Positions 32,456 to 44,077 of a stretch of 64,000 nt of DNA are shown one piece after another. Made by a program: the position numbers and the translations under genes. Source of the stretch: Cryptomeria japonica (taxonomy: Eukaryota; Streptophyta; Pinopsida; Cupressales; Cupressaceae); assembly GCF_030272615.1 (NCBI RefSeq), contig NC_081415.1:626447740-626511739 (forward strand), written 5' to 3'. A model generated the notes under the pieces. It had not been told where the DNA came from and did no database searches. It saw only the letters and a program-made list of their open reading frames with translations. Within the stretch, counting starts at the first letter, position 1. The number at the start of each line of letters is the position of its first letter.

Positions 32456-33033
32456 TGAACCAAGGGAAAACTAGAGAGGAGGAAAATGGTTAGTTTGAAA
32501 ACTAGATTTGGTTATGGAGGGTTGAGATTGATTTGAAATGGTGGGTATGGATCAAGGATGCCTCGGGAGAATAAAAAGGAATATAAAATTCCTTGGGGAA
32601 AGGGGAGAGGAATTAAAAATTCCAAAATAAAGGATGCATGGAGGGATTCAAATAAATTTGAAATTCTTTGAGAGGCTCAATGTTGATGTGACATAAGTGG
32701 GGAATATAAAATTATGAAATAATGATAAGTGGTATTAAGAGAGTTTCTAGAATAATTAATTAGGCTAAGTGGGAATTAGGAAAAGTGATTTGTAGGAATC
32801 GCATGTCTAGGTTAATTAATTAACTGAGTAGTTTTAGAGGAAATAATTATTGGAGGGACTTTAGAAGAATAGGGGAATAAATAATTTATTTGATAAATTA
32901 ATTATTGGACAATAGTGACAGATTAATTAAATTAGATTCAATTAACACTGAGAAGAATAAGGATAACATAATTAAATCAATTAATTATGTTGACAAGCTT
33001 AAATTAATTAAATATTAATTTTAGGTGTTTACA
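32456..33033 (-). repeat. Gy5 3' LTR with 350-bp deletion
   Basis: Minus-strand start TGTAAACACC. It matches 46991-47919 at both ends but lacks about 350 bases (counterpart of roughly 47035-47380), including the TATA box. Confidence 0.85.
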
Positions 33034-33048
33034 TTTTGTCCCTCTTTG
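33034..33048 (-). other. Gy5 polypurine tract
   Basis: Minus-strand CAAAGAGGGACAAAA abuts the LTR start TGTAAACACC. It is nearly the same tract as in Gy2 and fixes the orientation of Gy5. Confidence 0.8.
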
Positions 33049-35064
33049 ATATTGCATCGTGAAATGATGTTATATCAAAGAAGAATAAAATATTGTGGAA
33101 GAAAAGGATAAGGACTAGTAGCGTGATGCCCCAGTCATGAAATGAGGAATAATGATGAGGAGGAAGGATGATGAGGAGGTAGTTGCATGCCCCCTCAAGA
33201 GGACTTGTGGGTTCGAAGAACACGGGTGTGCTCTTGAAATGGATTAGAAGACTAGGTAATGAAAGGATGAATATGATGAAAGAGGGAATAAATGAATGTT
33301 TTGGAGTCTTGTTAATGAAATGAGATGAAGGAATGATAAATTTATGGGATTTCTTTTTGAAAAATTTAGAGAGAAGACCTAGGTTTGATATTGTCATGGA
33401 TAGTCTACACCATTGATTATAAGAACTAGGATGATATGCAGATCTGAGGCGTGGACTAACACTTAGACAAACATGAATCTTTTGCACACAACCGTGCAAG
33501 TGTTGATAAAAACTAATGCAGGGTTGTCGGTTTGTACAAGGGAAACCTTCAAACACACCATACCATGAAAACTATGCCCCACTATACCCAAACTGAGACA
33601 TATCAAGATATAGGATGATCAAGACAATCCTGAACAAGTATAGTCCTGGGACACAAGATGAAAATCAAAGAGAAAATCTCAAGCATGCAAACAACATGCA
33701 CATTACCAACTGACATCTCTTTCCAAGAGTAGGACATGGATTTGGATAAATTGATAGACTATGGAAGGATGCATCCCAATGGGCCGATGATGGATTTGGA
33801 TGAACTGCTAGGCATGGGAAGGATTCATCCCGATGGGTAGGGTGTGGATAGATTGATGGATGAAAAAAGACAAGTTGGATGTGCAAGGTCTACAGATAAG
33901 AGGATTGCCACTTGGATTTGATTAGAATAGTATGGATGGGTGCTTGGATTAGGCACAAGTCAGTGTAAGCTCAGGTAGATGGGAAAATCTCAGTTTGATG
34001 GATTGGATAGGATGGAAGAAGGATAAATGATTAGATAGGATAAAAAAGGGGGATGGATGATTGAGTAGGATTGGATTGGGGATGGGATTAATGATTGAAT
34101 TGGAAGAGATGGAGAATATGATTGGATGAGATAGGATTGGACTAGAAATTGGATAGGATGGGGTGGATTGGTGGATAGGGTTTGATAGATTGAAACCAAT
34201 GACAAGGGAGAACCAAGGATTGGAAAAAGGATGGATTGATGGATGGAGGGAGATATTGTTTGGATAGGAGACATATACATTGAGTGGATGAATATGTATA
34301 GGATATGGAGGAATGGAGGGTAGGGTGATGGAGAAATAGGGACTATGCTGAAAAGGAGTGCAATGCCCCACACTAGAGGTAGTGGAATTAAGGGTTCAAG
34401 GATGGTGGATAAAGATGTATGAGATGAAAGGATAAATTGTAATGGATATGGATGGTAGAGGATTAAGGTTTGTGTGTTCCAAAGCATGATTATTTTGCCT
34501 CTATATGATCAAGACCAGAGATAGGCATGGAGGATTTCATTTGGATAGGATGAGGGATATGAGATGGAGGATATGGATAGGATAGTCAAGATCAAAGATA
34601 GGAAAGGAGGATGGACTTAGATAGGATGCAGATAGAAGGTAAGGAATGTGGATGGTAGGATTGCATGGATGAAGCTTGCCCCCAAGTGTAGAGTGCAAGA
34701 GGATGAGGGGATTATACATGACGCTTTTTTCCAAGTTTTCATCATGGTACTTTACCCAAGGAGCCACATGAAGTGGTTTTCATCGTTGGATGAAATGGTT
34801 TTTCTTTACTCTTTTTTTTTTTGATTTTTTGCTCTTTTTTGTTTTGTTTTGTTTGGAATAGTTTGGATGGATAAGGATGTGGATGAGTGAATATGGAATA
34901 TAGTGGATGCATGAAGGAGGAAGGGAGGACTCAAGCATCTAGCTCCATGGATGGTATCCCTTAGTATTTCTTTGAATTGGAGATATGCTCATAGATGTTG
35001 GTAACAATAATTGGGGAGATGAAATGGATAGGGGATAGAAGATAAGGATTTGCAAAGGATTAGA
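33049..35064 (-). other. Gy5 3' region, strand-asymmetric low complexity
   Basis: The plus strand is strongly enriched in G, A and T with GGATGGAT-like words and very few C. Minus-strand frames are therefore rich in Pro, Ser, Ile and His. No domain is seen. It may be decayed gag or 3' untranslated sequence. Confidence 0.55.
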
Positions 35065-36916
35065 CTAACAAAATGAGATTGTGAAAAATGGATGGTGGAT
35101 AATGGATGGGGTTTTGAAAAATTTGTGGAAGATCAACATTGGCACACACCTTAAAGGGTGGTGGAGTAGTGGAGGAGAGGATTTTGGATTAGATGGAGGA
35201 TAAAGTGTGGATTTTTGGAAATGAAGACCCAAAATAGAAGAAGGGGATGATGGAGTTGTGATGGTGGATTTTGAGACATAAGGACCCAAAATAGATTTTG
35301 AAGATGGAGGAGTGTTAGATGGAGGATTGGAGGACTTATGAATGGATGGAGCTTTTGGATTAGCAAGTTTGGATTCCAATTTTGATTTTACTTTGAGATG
35401 CATTGCTTCTTTGAGTAGTTTGGGAATCCACATAGTTTTTGATTTTTTCTTTTGGGGCCTTTGTGGCCTTTTTTATTTTTCTCTCTTTTGGATCATATGT
35501 TTCTTTTGAGCATGTCGTTTTGAGGGGACATGCTGATCCTTTGATTTTTGTGGATTTTGAGCTTTATGCTTTTTAGATTGGGCATCCAAATTGCTTCCAA
35601 TAGCAATGGGATGAATGCATGAGGGTATAGGTTTGATGGATTTCATGGATGGGATGGTGGAGGGAGAATGTTGGAAGGGATTCAATGATGTGTGCCTTTG
35701 TTGATCTTTCTTAGGGAATGGGGTGGTGGATGGAGGGATGTAAGGACCCAAAATGGATGTAAGGACCCAAAATGGATGGAAGGAATGGAGGATTTAACTT
35801 TGGAGTATAGGGTCCCAAAATGGATGTGGAAGATGAGGGATGGTGGGATTTTGATTTATATGAAGGGATTTTGGATTTTGGAGGAATAAAATATGTACTA
35901 ACATCTTGAGAGTTTCTTTTCCAAATAGGATACTTATTATTTCAGAAACAAGGTGCGAGTCCATCTTGAGGGAGACAGGATGTGGAAGGAGGATTAGGAT
36001 CTTTAGATGGATTGGGATCATGACATGGAGATGAAGGGATACTTTGATCTTGACTAGGGAGGGTATCATGAGATGGAGTGGGAGGGGTTATTGGATCATG
36101 AGATGGAATAGGATCATGCGATGGAGGGAGAGGTTTGGGTAGAGAAATCATATGATCATGAGAGGAAGTGGAGGTAATGACATCATTAGATGGAGTGGAG
36201 GGAGATGCATCATGAGATGGAGAGAATTATATGCTAGCATGCTTTGGAACAAGATTTTGTCATGTTTGGAGTTGTGGGGATTGTGTGATGGAGGAAGTAG
36301 ATGGAGGAATGGGGGTATCATGAAGTGCGGGGGATTGGGATTTGTTTTGAGGTAGAGGTGATGGAGGTGGATGGAGGACTTGAGGAGATTTGGCAACTTT
36401 GTTTTGAGGTGGGGATTTTGTCTCCTTTGCTAGCATGTCTTGGATAAGATTATGGATGATGGACTTGGAGGATGTGGATAATACGGATTTTGGAGGATTA
36501 GTATTAGATGGAGGATTGGGATTGGATGGAGGACTGGGATAATGGATTAGGGAATTAGGATTAATGCTTGGAGGATTATGGAGTAAAGGATTTGGATGGG
36601 GAGTAGAGGTAATGAATGTGTTGTAAAAGGATGGGGATTGTGATATGGATGGGAGGGGAGATGGAAGTATATATGTGGATGAGGGATAATATGGAGATAT
36701 AGATGGGGAATTAGATGGATTTCCCTTGTCAAAGGTAGAGGAAGGGTAAGAGATATGATATAGATTGGGATTATATATAGTATGTTGAGATAAAATGGAT
36801 GGGGATATGATAGATGGATGAGAGGTTACAGGATTGAATTGGTAGGTAGGTTGAGGTGGTTTTTGAACTTCCATGAGCATCTGCTCATACCAAGCTTTGA
36901 AATTCTGGGTAGCCAT
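35065..36916 (-). pseudogene. Gy5 gag-like Pro/Ser-rich frame
   Basis: An ATG at 36916 starts MATQNFKAWYEQMLMEVQKP, followed by about 200 residues dominated by Pro, Ser, Asn and His. The reading continues in other frames through 35794-36151 and 35473-35751, to a basic segment (about 35520-35470) and MWIPKLLKEAMHLKVKSKLE (35433). No zinc knuckle or capsid signature was recognised. It is the only candidate gene of Gy5 and stands where gag would. Length and order suggest a structural protein; function is not shown. Confidence 0.5.
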
Positions 36917-37429
36917 GTTGAGAATGAGGGATTAGATTGAAATTGGGTGAATATGTTTTGGAGGAGAAAGACGATGAAGATGATGTTAAATGAAGATGAG
37001 GATTAGGACTTGGCTTTTAATGATGATGGATTGGTCCTTGGATTAGGACTTGATTGGATTGGATTGGTCCTTGCATTGGGACTTGATTGTATTGGATTGG
37101 ATTATTGGATTAGAAAGATGGATTGATTGTTTGATTTAAATTTTGGAGATTTGATTGGATTAGAAGTAGAATGATTATGGAAGAATGGATAGATAATAGG
37201 AAGAATAAAGGGGAAGGCTACCCAAAGTCGGATGAATGATTTGGACAAAAATGTTGGTTGAGGAAGGATGATTGCCTGAATGGATGAAAGTTGATTCGAG
37301 ATTGTTTTAATGATTGAAAGAGGAAAGGTTGATTGGTTTTAGGAAGGATGGACTTAAAAGAGATATCAAGCAATGAATACACGTTGACCACACAATGCAC
37401 TATACTAGGAAGTTGAATGTGTTAGACAG
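36917..37429 (-). other. Gy5 leader remnant between gag-like ORF and Co2
   Basis: Repetitive GGATTGGATTGG-type sequence (37030-37150), no coding signal. The last bases GAATG may be one copy of the Co2 target duplication. Confidence 0.5.
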
Positions 37430-38631
37430 TTCAAATGACCAGAAGACAACTGAGAGGGGGGGGTGGGTGAATCGGGTGTCACAGATTACTAGAACCATTA
37501 GCAATTTAAACTTTAATACTGGAACCCAAAACATTAATACCAAAATAGAAAATAAACCAATTAAGCATAAAAAATAATCATAGAATAAATACCATCCACA
37601 TAACACCAAGATTTGTACGTGGAAAACTCGGTAAATGAAAAAACCACGGTGGGAAGCCTACCCATAGTCAGATAATACTTCTACAGTAAGTATGTGAATT
37701 AAAATTGAGGGGCCTGCACTTGTAGGAAGGCCAATAGCCTAGAGCACAACTCATCACAAAAGGAGCTTCACTGACTACATAGAAATCCAGACTACAATGC
37801 AGAGAAGTGTTGAACTGCAAAAGATAGCATCTCCTATACAGTTCCGGTTAAGCTCAATATCGGAGGACTAAATCCTCTTACATAAAACCAATTCAATCTC
37901 CAATGATCGACCAACTCCTCTGCTTGAATGATATTACATTATTTGCACATTACATTCCTTGATTATGACCTCTAACAATAACATGATGATCTACAATGAG
38001 ATCTTACATCTATATATACAAATCCTCGACCATAAACAATCAGGTCAACCACCAGACAATAAACCAATTACATAATTACAAACCATGTCGGCCTAAGACC
38101 AAACAAATAATATCAACACATAAGACATCCCGAGAATATATCAATAGGTCCTATCCACACATCACATTAAAGCCAGTCCATAACCTAGATCAACCGGGAC
38201 CAAGTATAGGTCCACACGCTACGGTAATGATCTCCATCCACCAAGTCTCAAACATGATCACCAAAAATATCCAGAAACTCCACCAGAAGCTGCACCAACA
38301 CCACTTATGCAATTCATCAAACATCTCCACAAAAAGCTCTGCCGGTGAAACCCTCACCGGAACCTAAAACCAAGCTTCTAGGCACGCAGGATAGCATCTG
38401 ATCACCAGACCAAAACCATCTGTCCAAATATGAGCATGAGTATCATGAACAATCCAATTCCATCACGAAACTATACTGGAGCCTACCAGATCATGTCAGA
38501 TCCAAGTTAACCAGAAACCACTCAACCTACCGGGACTAGAAGGGTGTCGGTAAAGCATCCAAACAGCTAGTGTTGGCATCAATGACAAAACATCAATGCA
38601 ACACATAATCAATTCCACCAAATGGCCAACA
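37430..38631 (-). repeat. Co2 3' LTR
   Basis: 1202 bp, TGTTAGACAG at the left and GGCCAACA at the right on the plus strand. It contains a minus-strand TATA motif (about 38010-38018) and the G-run hairpin, here with a damaged right arm (37449-37478). Confidence 0.9.
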
Positions 38632-38645
38632 ATCTCCCCCTTTAG
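38632..38645 (-). other. Co2 polypurine tract
   Basis: Minus-strand CTAAAGGGGGAGAT abuts the LTR start TGTTGGCC. A second copy-like tract (TCAAAGGGGGAGT) is about 240 bases upstream at 38873-38885. Confidence 0.85.
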
Positions 38646-39043
38646 CATTGATGGCAACACTAGATGTGAAAAATATCTAAATACCAAGAAATTCCAAACA
38701 AGTTTCCCCCAATGGAAGACAACCAACAATCTCCCACAAATAGCTCTGAATATCAATATCTCCCCCTATTAATAATCTCTCTGTAAAGCTCTGATTTTTT
38801 TCCTTTTTCACAACAATATCACTCCCCCTTTCTTTTTCTTTTTCACTTTCTTTTTTTTTTTCACATCAATATCACTCCCCCTTTGACATCAATGCCAGAA
38901 ATCTGATAAAAATATCAAAGTAAAAACATAAACCACTAAATCATAAAGCTGGCTACTCCCCCTGAGCAGTAGCATCCCACATCAGTGCCAAAATGAATAG
39001 TATCTCTGATAATGCATGTCAGACTGATGACAAACCTCATCAA
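38646..39043 (-). other. Co2 region between RNase H and 3' LTR
   Basis: Non-coding, with repeated ACTCCCCCTTT blocks (38821, 38873) and T-rich runs on the plus strand. This is the usual place of multiplied polypurine tracts in Sirevirus-type elements. Confidence 0.6.
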
Positions 39044-39676
39044 TCAAGTCTCTATCGGAGGGGTAGAAACTCCCAATCTATCTCTCAGGTACTCAAATGA
39101 TTCCTTGGGCAAAGGCTTAGTGAAAATATCTGCAATCTGCTCTTTAGTGTTCACATAAACTAGTTTAACTTCATTTGCTTCCACCATCTCCTTCAAAAAA
39201 TTATACTTGATATAAATGTGCTTTGTTTTAGAATGAAATACCGGATTTTTTGATATATCAATAGCAATAGAGTTATCACAGTGAATAGCTACCGGTGCAT
39301 CACAATACACCTTTATATCCTTCAACATTTGCTTCATCCATAAAACTTGTGTACAATTAGTAGCAGCAACAACACACTTAGCTTCAACAGTAGATAAAGA
39401 AGTACATGATTGCTTCTTGCTGATCCATGAAACCAACTTCTTTCCAAGAAAGAAAGCTCCATCAGAAGTACTTTCTACTCATCAACATCTCCAGCCCAAT
39501 CAACATCTGCATATGCACATAAAGTAAAGTTATCATCCTTAGGGTACCACAAGCCATATTATGATGTACCTTGCAAGTATCTAAAAATCTTTTTCACTGC
39601 CATCTCATGATTTTCTCTAGGATCACTCCGCAAATATTGAAACAATACAAACAACATTCATAATGTCAAGCCTAGT
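39044..39676 (-). pseudogene. Co2 RNase H
   Basis: The clean part (39436-39044) reads VSWISKKQSCTSLSTVEAK, then IHCDNSIAIDISKNPVFHSK, then ADIFTKPLPKESFEYLRDRL, the end of the Copia polyprotein. The N-terminal part (39437-39676) is broken by many stops. STVEAK keeps the catalytic Glu and HCDN an Asp. Confidence 0.85.
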
Positions 39677-40687
39677 CTAAGTCAAATAAAGCAGACCTTC
39701 AATCATAGTTTTGTATCTTGTAGGATTTACCGGTGCAGAAACATATTTTCTTGTTAATTTCTCAATTGTAACCATAGGAGTACTTACCGATTTAGAATCG
39801 CCCATACCAAATTTCTTCAACAATTCCTTAGCATATTTAGTTTGATAGATGAAAATACCTTTGTCAGTCCGAGTAATATGCAAACCTAAGAATTTTTTTA
39901 TCTCACCAATCATAGACATCTCAAATTCTTTCTCCATATTTTTAGAAAATTCTATGTATAACTTGTCTTCACCTCCAAAAATAATGTCATCAACAAATTC
40001 TTCAATAATCAACATATCATCATCAATTATTTTATAATATAAATTATTGTCAACACTGCCCTTTGTAAAACCAAGCTTCAAAAGATATTTATCCAACCTT
40101 GCATACCAAGCTCTAGGTGCTTGTTTCAATCCATATAAATCTTTCCTTAACCTGCAAACCATATCTATATCATATAATAGTAAAAAACCATCAGGTTCCT
40201 CAATGTAAACTTCCTCATCAAGATCCGCATTCAAAAAAAATGCACATTTAACATCCATCTGATAAACCTTGTAGTTTTTATAAGAAGCATAGGTAAGAAA
40301 TAATCTTACAGCTTCAATCCTAGCTACAGGTGCAAAAGTCTCTCCATAATCAATTCCTTCCTTCTGAGAATGTCCTTTACAAACCAATCTAGCCTTATTC
40401 CTTATAACTTGACCATCCTCATTCAATTTATTCCTAAAAACCCATTTAGTTCCAATAACATTTTTATTTTTAGGCCGGGGAACCAAGGTCCATGTGTTAT
40501 TTTTCTCAATCTGATCTAATTCTTCTTCCATAACTTTCAACCAATATTCATCTTTACATGCCTCAATTACTGATACCGGTTCAACTTGTGAAATTAAACA
40601 TACCTCATTAGTTGCCAGTCTTCTTCTTGTCATCACTCCATTTCTCTTATCCCCAATGATTTGATCTTCTGAATGATTCAATCTCAC
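39677..40687 (-). pseudogene. Co2 reverse transcriptase
   Basis: A 336-residue open stretch with all RT blocks: [31 protein letters not shown] (first Asp), [15 protein letters not shown], and [13 protein letters not shown] with the catalytic DD pair, then [18 protein letters not shown]. This is one of the longest unbroken coding stretches of the window, suggesting Co2 is younger than its Gypsy neighbours. Stops on both sides separate it from integrase and RNase H. Confidence 0.9.
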
Positions 40688-40780
40688 ATTCCTAGGAGTC
40701 TTCTGACTTTCTATTCCTCTTCCCTGTTCTTCAGTTACTGTATAATTCTCTGATACTGCTGGAGTAACTGGTTCAACTCT

Positions 40781-41143
40781 CTATTTCAGTAAAGGTGCTA
40801 TCAATTCAAATATAATCATTTCCACTGTCGGTTCCTTCTCATAAACTCTTATTTGACTTCTGTTCAACTCATCTACTTTGACATTAGCACTCTCCACAAT
40901 TCTCTGCAATCTCTTGCTATAACATCTATATGCTTTTCTTTCATTAGAATAACCAAGAAATATACCTTCATCATATCTAGGATCAAATTTTCCAATGATA
41001 TCATTTCTCCTGATATAACATTTACTACCAAAAATTATGAAATACTTAACTTTAGGGGTATTGCCCATCCATAATTCATAAGGTGTCTTACCGGTTTCTC
41101 CTTTGATATGTACTATGTTGAATGTATAAACCGTTGTACTCAC
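40781..41143 (-). pseudogene. Co2 integrase C-terminal region
   Basis: Continues the integrase after a stop near 41150: GKTPYELWMGNTPKV, FGSKCYIRRNDIIGKFDPR, DEGIFLGYSNERKAYRCYSK. These are standard Copia sequences between the DDE core and RT. It ends in a stop at 40781. Confidence 0.85.
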
Positions 41144-41152
41144 TACTTCTCT

Positions 41153-41959
41153 CTAGTAGATATGAGGTAGACTAGCTTCCATCATCATTGTTCTAGCAAC
41201 ATTCAAGATAGTTTTGTTCTTCCTTTCCACAACTCCATTCTGCTGAGGTGTCTGGGGAGCAGAAAATTGTCTTCTTATACCATGCTTGTCACAAAAGTTA
41301 TTAAACTCATCGGATATGAATTCTCCACCATGATTTGATCTAAAACATTTAATCTTCAATCCTGTCTCAGTTTCCACTGTAGCCTTAAAGATTTTAAACT
41401 TTTCAAATGCTTCAAATTTTTCTTTTAGAAAAGTAACCCACATCATTCTAGAATAATCATCAATGATTAGCATGAAATATCTATCACCTTGAAAACTTTT
41501 AACACTAGCAGAGCCACAGAAATTAGTATAAATAAGATCAAGAACATCATCTGATTTATCTTGTATACTCCTAAAAGAGGTTCTGACCTGTTTACCCCTT
41601 TGACATTCTTTACATACTGGATTATAGGGCTTCATAATTTTAGGTATGTCCCTAACTGCCTTAGTTGAATTGATCTTCACAATGCAATAAAAATTCACAT
41701 GACACAACCTTTTATGCCATAGCCAACTCTCATCAATCTGTGTAATCAAACATGTCTTTTCACCAGAGTTCAAATGAAATATATTACCTTTTGTCTGTGT
41801 ACCGGTTGCAATCTCCAAATCAGATCTGTTAATGATTTTGCATTTTCCATCCTTGAACTGTAATTGAAATCCCTTATTTACCAATTGTCCTACACTTAAA
41901 AGATTATGCCTCAAACCTTCAACATAATAAATAGTTTCAGTATTGTTCTTACCATGCAA
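41153..41959 (-). pseudogene. Co2 integrase core with pre-integrase domain
   Basis: A GAG-pre-integrase segment (LRHNLLSVGQLVNKGFQL) leads to the zinc finger (HKRLCHVNF, CKECQRGK) and core. The first catalytic position reads LIYTNFCG (Asn for Asp) and the second RSNHGGEF (Asn for Asp). The Glu is intact in NGVVERKN. Two of three catalytic residues are lost, both by changes compatible with G-to-A. Confidence 0.85.
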
Positions 41960-41974
41960 AGATATAGTTCCTTT

Positions 41975-42193
41975 TCATTTTATCATACATGCCTTGTCAT
42001 CTCCAAATCTAACTAGGCCACCATCAAATTCTTGCAAAGATAGAAACTTCCCTTTATCTCTAGTCATATGATGTGAACAACCACTGTCAATTACCCATTC
42101 GTCTCTGTCTTCAATTTTAGCAGCAAGTGCCTTCTCTTCAGGTACATTCTCTTCCAGTTTCAGATCATCTTCCTTGATAGCCAAGAACACCAA
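41975..42193 (-). pseudogene. Co2 protease
   Basis: A short frame with WVIDSGCSHHMTRDKGKF, the Copia aspartic protease active site with an intact DSG, followed by GGLVRFGDD. A stop near 41972 separates it from the pre-integrase segment. It would process the element's polyprotein. Confidence 0.85.
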
Positions 42194-43273
42194 TTATTTC
42201 CCATTGTCGGATCCACTAGCAGAGTCTTCTGCCAGTTCATCATCAGAATCAGTAATGCCTTCCTCATCCGCTATGTAACATGATTTGTCTCTATTTTTCT
42301 TGTATTTATACTTGTTCTGATATCCAGGGTTAGGCTTAAATGATCTTTTAACTCTTTCTTCAAATCTTGAATTTCTTTCAGGACATCTAGATGCAAAATG
42401 ATCAATCTTATTACATGCAAAATATTTAAAAGGTGCTTTTCCTTTATACTTATTTCCTACCGGTCCTTTAGGTACTCTTCTAGCAAATAGTGCTTCAAGT
42501 TTCTCAAACTCATCATCTTCTCTCTTCACATCTTCCAATTCCTTTGCATATAAAGCTTTCTAGTCTTTCTTACCGATTGTAGATGTAGATGCATGAAAAC
42601 CAAGTTCAGACTTCATAGCTCCAAAAGGTCCAAATTCTTCAAGCTCAAAAGCAGATAGTTTCCCAAACAAAGTATCTCTATTGACAAATGTATTAGCCAT
42701 TGTTCTCAACTCATTAATAACAATAGCCTTCATTTTGTAGGCTGGTGGTAGGGCTCTTAAGATTTTAGAAACAATTTCATCTTCGCTCAGAGTTCCACCA
42801 CAACATTGAATTCCTATAACAATCTCATTTACCCTTTCCATGAATGTAGTAATCCTTTCATCTTCTTCCATCTTCAATTTTTCATATCTCACTTGGTAAC
42901 CATCAATTTTAGAAATCTTCACTCTAGGGTCACCTTCATTAAGAGTCTCCAACTTATCCCATATAGCCTTTCCAGATGATTTGTCAGTTAATCCCATTAT
43001 TTGCTGATCAGAAAGTGCACACAAGAGGGCTTCTCTTGCTCTACAATCATTCTCAATCTCCTTCTCTAGGTTTACCGGAGGACGATTGCCAGATCCTGGA
43101 CTATAGGGTGTGACACTATTTTGTGTGATCTCCCAAATCTCCTTGCTAGGACATCTCAGATGAGTCTCCTTCCAAATCTTCCATACTGTGTAATTTGTTC
43201 CATCAAGCCTCAGAATATCCCTTCAAAAGATAGCTCCAGAGGAACTGGATGAACTTGAACTATTAGTCACCAT
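42194..43273 (-). pseudogene. Co2 gag
   Basis: Starts MVTNSSSSSSSS at 43273. A stop follows within 20 residues, then LDGTNYTVWKIWKETHLR and an open stretch 43024-42560 (LTDKSSGKAIWDKLETLNEG). After a stop, 42538-42194 carries the knuckle region, which reads YFACNKIDHFASRC: the first Cys is Tyr and the central Gly is Asp. The tail is acidic. Nucleocapsid function is lost. Confidence 0.85.
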
Positions 43274-43317
43274 AGGATCTTCCTTAAGCAGTTAAGCTTT
43301 CTGCAAAGAGGACCAAA

Positions 43318-43329
43318 GCTCTGATACCA
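43318..43329 (-). other. Co2 primer-binding site
   Basis: Minus-strand TGGTATCAGAGC, the exact initiator-Met type, two bases from the LTR end. Confidence 0.9.
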
Positions 43330-43356
43330 ATTGTTAGACAGTTCAAATAACTGAAA

Positions 43357-43391
43357 GACAACTGAGAGGGGGGGGGGGTGAATCAGTTGTC
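43357..43391 (-). other. Co2 LTR end-proximal hairpin
   Basis: Arms GACAACTGA and TCAGTTGTC pair perfectly (9 bp) around a loop with an 11-base G run (plus strand), 25 bases inside the LTR end. Confidence 0.8.
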
Positions 43392-44077
43392 ACAGATTAC
43401 TAGAACCATTAGCAATTTGAACTTTAATACCAAAACCCAAAATATTAATACCATAATAGCAGATAAACCAATTAAGAATAAATAATAATTATAGAATAAA
43501 TACCATCCACATATACCAAGATTTGTACGTGAAAACCCTGGTAAAGGGAAAAACCATTGTGGGAAGCCTACCCACAGTTAGATAATACTTCTATAGTAAG
43601 TATGTGAATTATAATTAAGGGGCCTGCACTTGCAAGAAGGCCAACAACCTAGAGCACACTTCTCATCACAAAAGGAGCCTCACTAACTACATAGAAATCC
43701 AGACTACAATACGAAGAAGTGTTGAACTGCAAAAGATAACATCTCCTATTCCTGAGTACAGTTCTGGTTAAGCTCAATACCGAAGGACTAAATCCTCTTA
43801 CATAAAGCCACTTTGATCTCCAATGATTGACCAACTCCTCTGCTTGAATGATATTACATTATTCGTACATTACATTCCTTGACCATGACCTCTAACAATA
43901 ACCATGATGATATACAATGAGATCTTACATCTATATATACAAACCCTCGACCATAAACAATCAGGTCGACCACCAGACAATAAACCAATTACATAATTAA
44001 GAAACCATGTCATCCTAAGACCAAACAAATAATATCAACACATAAGACATCCTAGAAATATATCAATAGATCCCATA

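Noticed and set aside
35065-36916. Pro-rich frames considered as a host extensin-like cell-wall gene
   Set aside because: No Ser-Pro4 or Tyr cross-link repeats and no signal peptide, and the frame sits inside an LTR pair with a target duplication.
43368-43378. Long G runs in Copia LTRs as a possible sequencing artefact or G-quadruplex
   Set aside because: Runs recur at the same place in all families and in both orientations, so they are real; a single run does not form an ordinary four-run quadruplex, and the hairpin reading explains the conserved flanks better.
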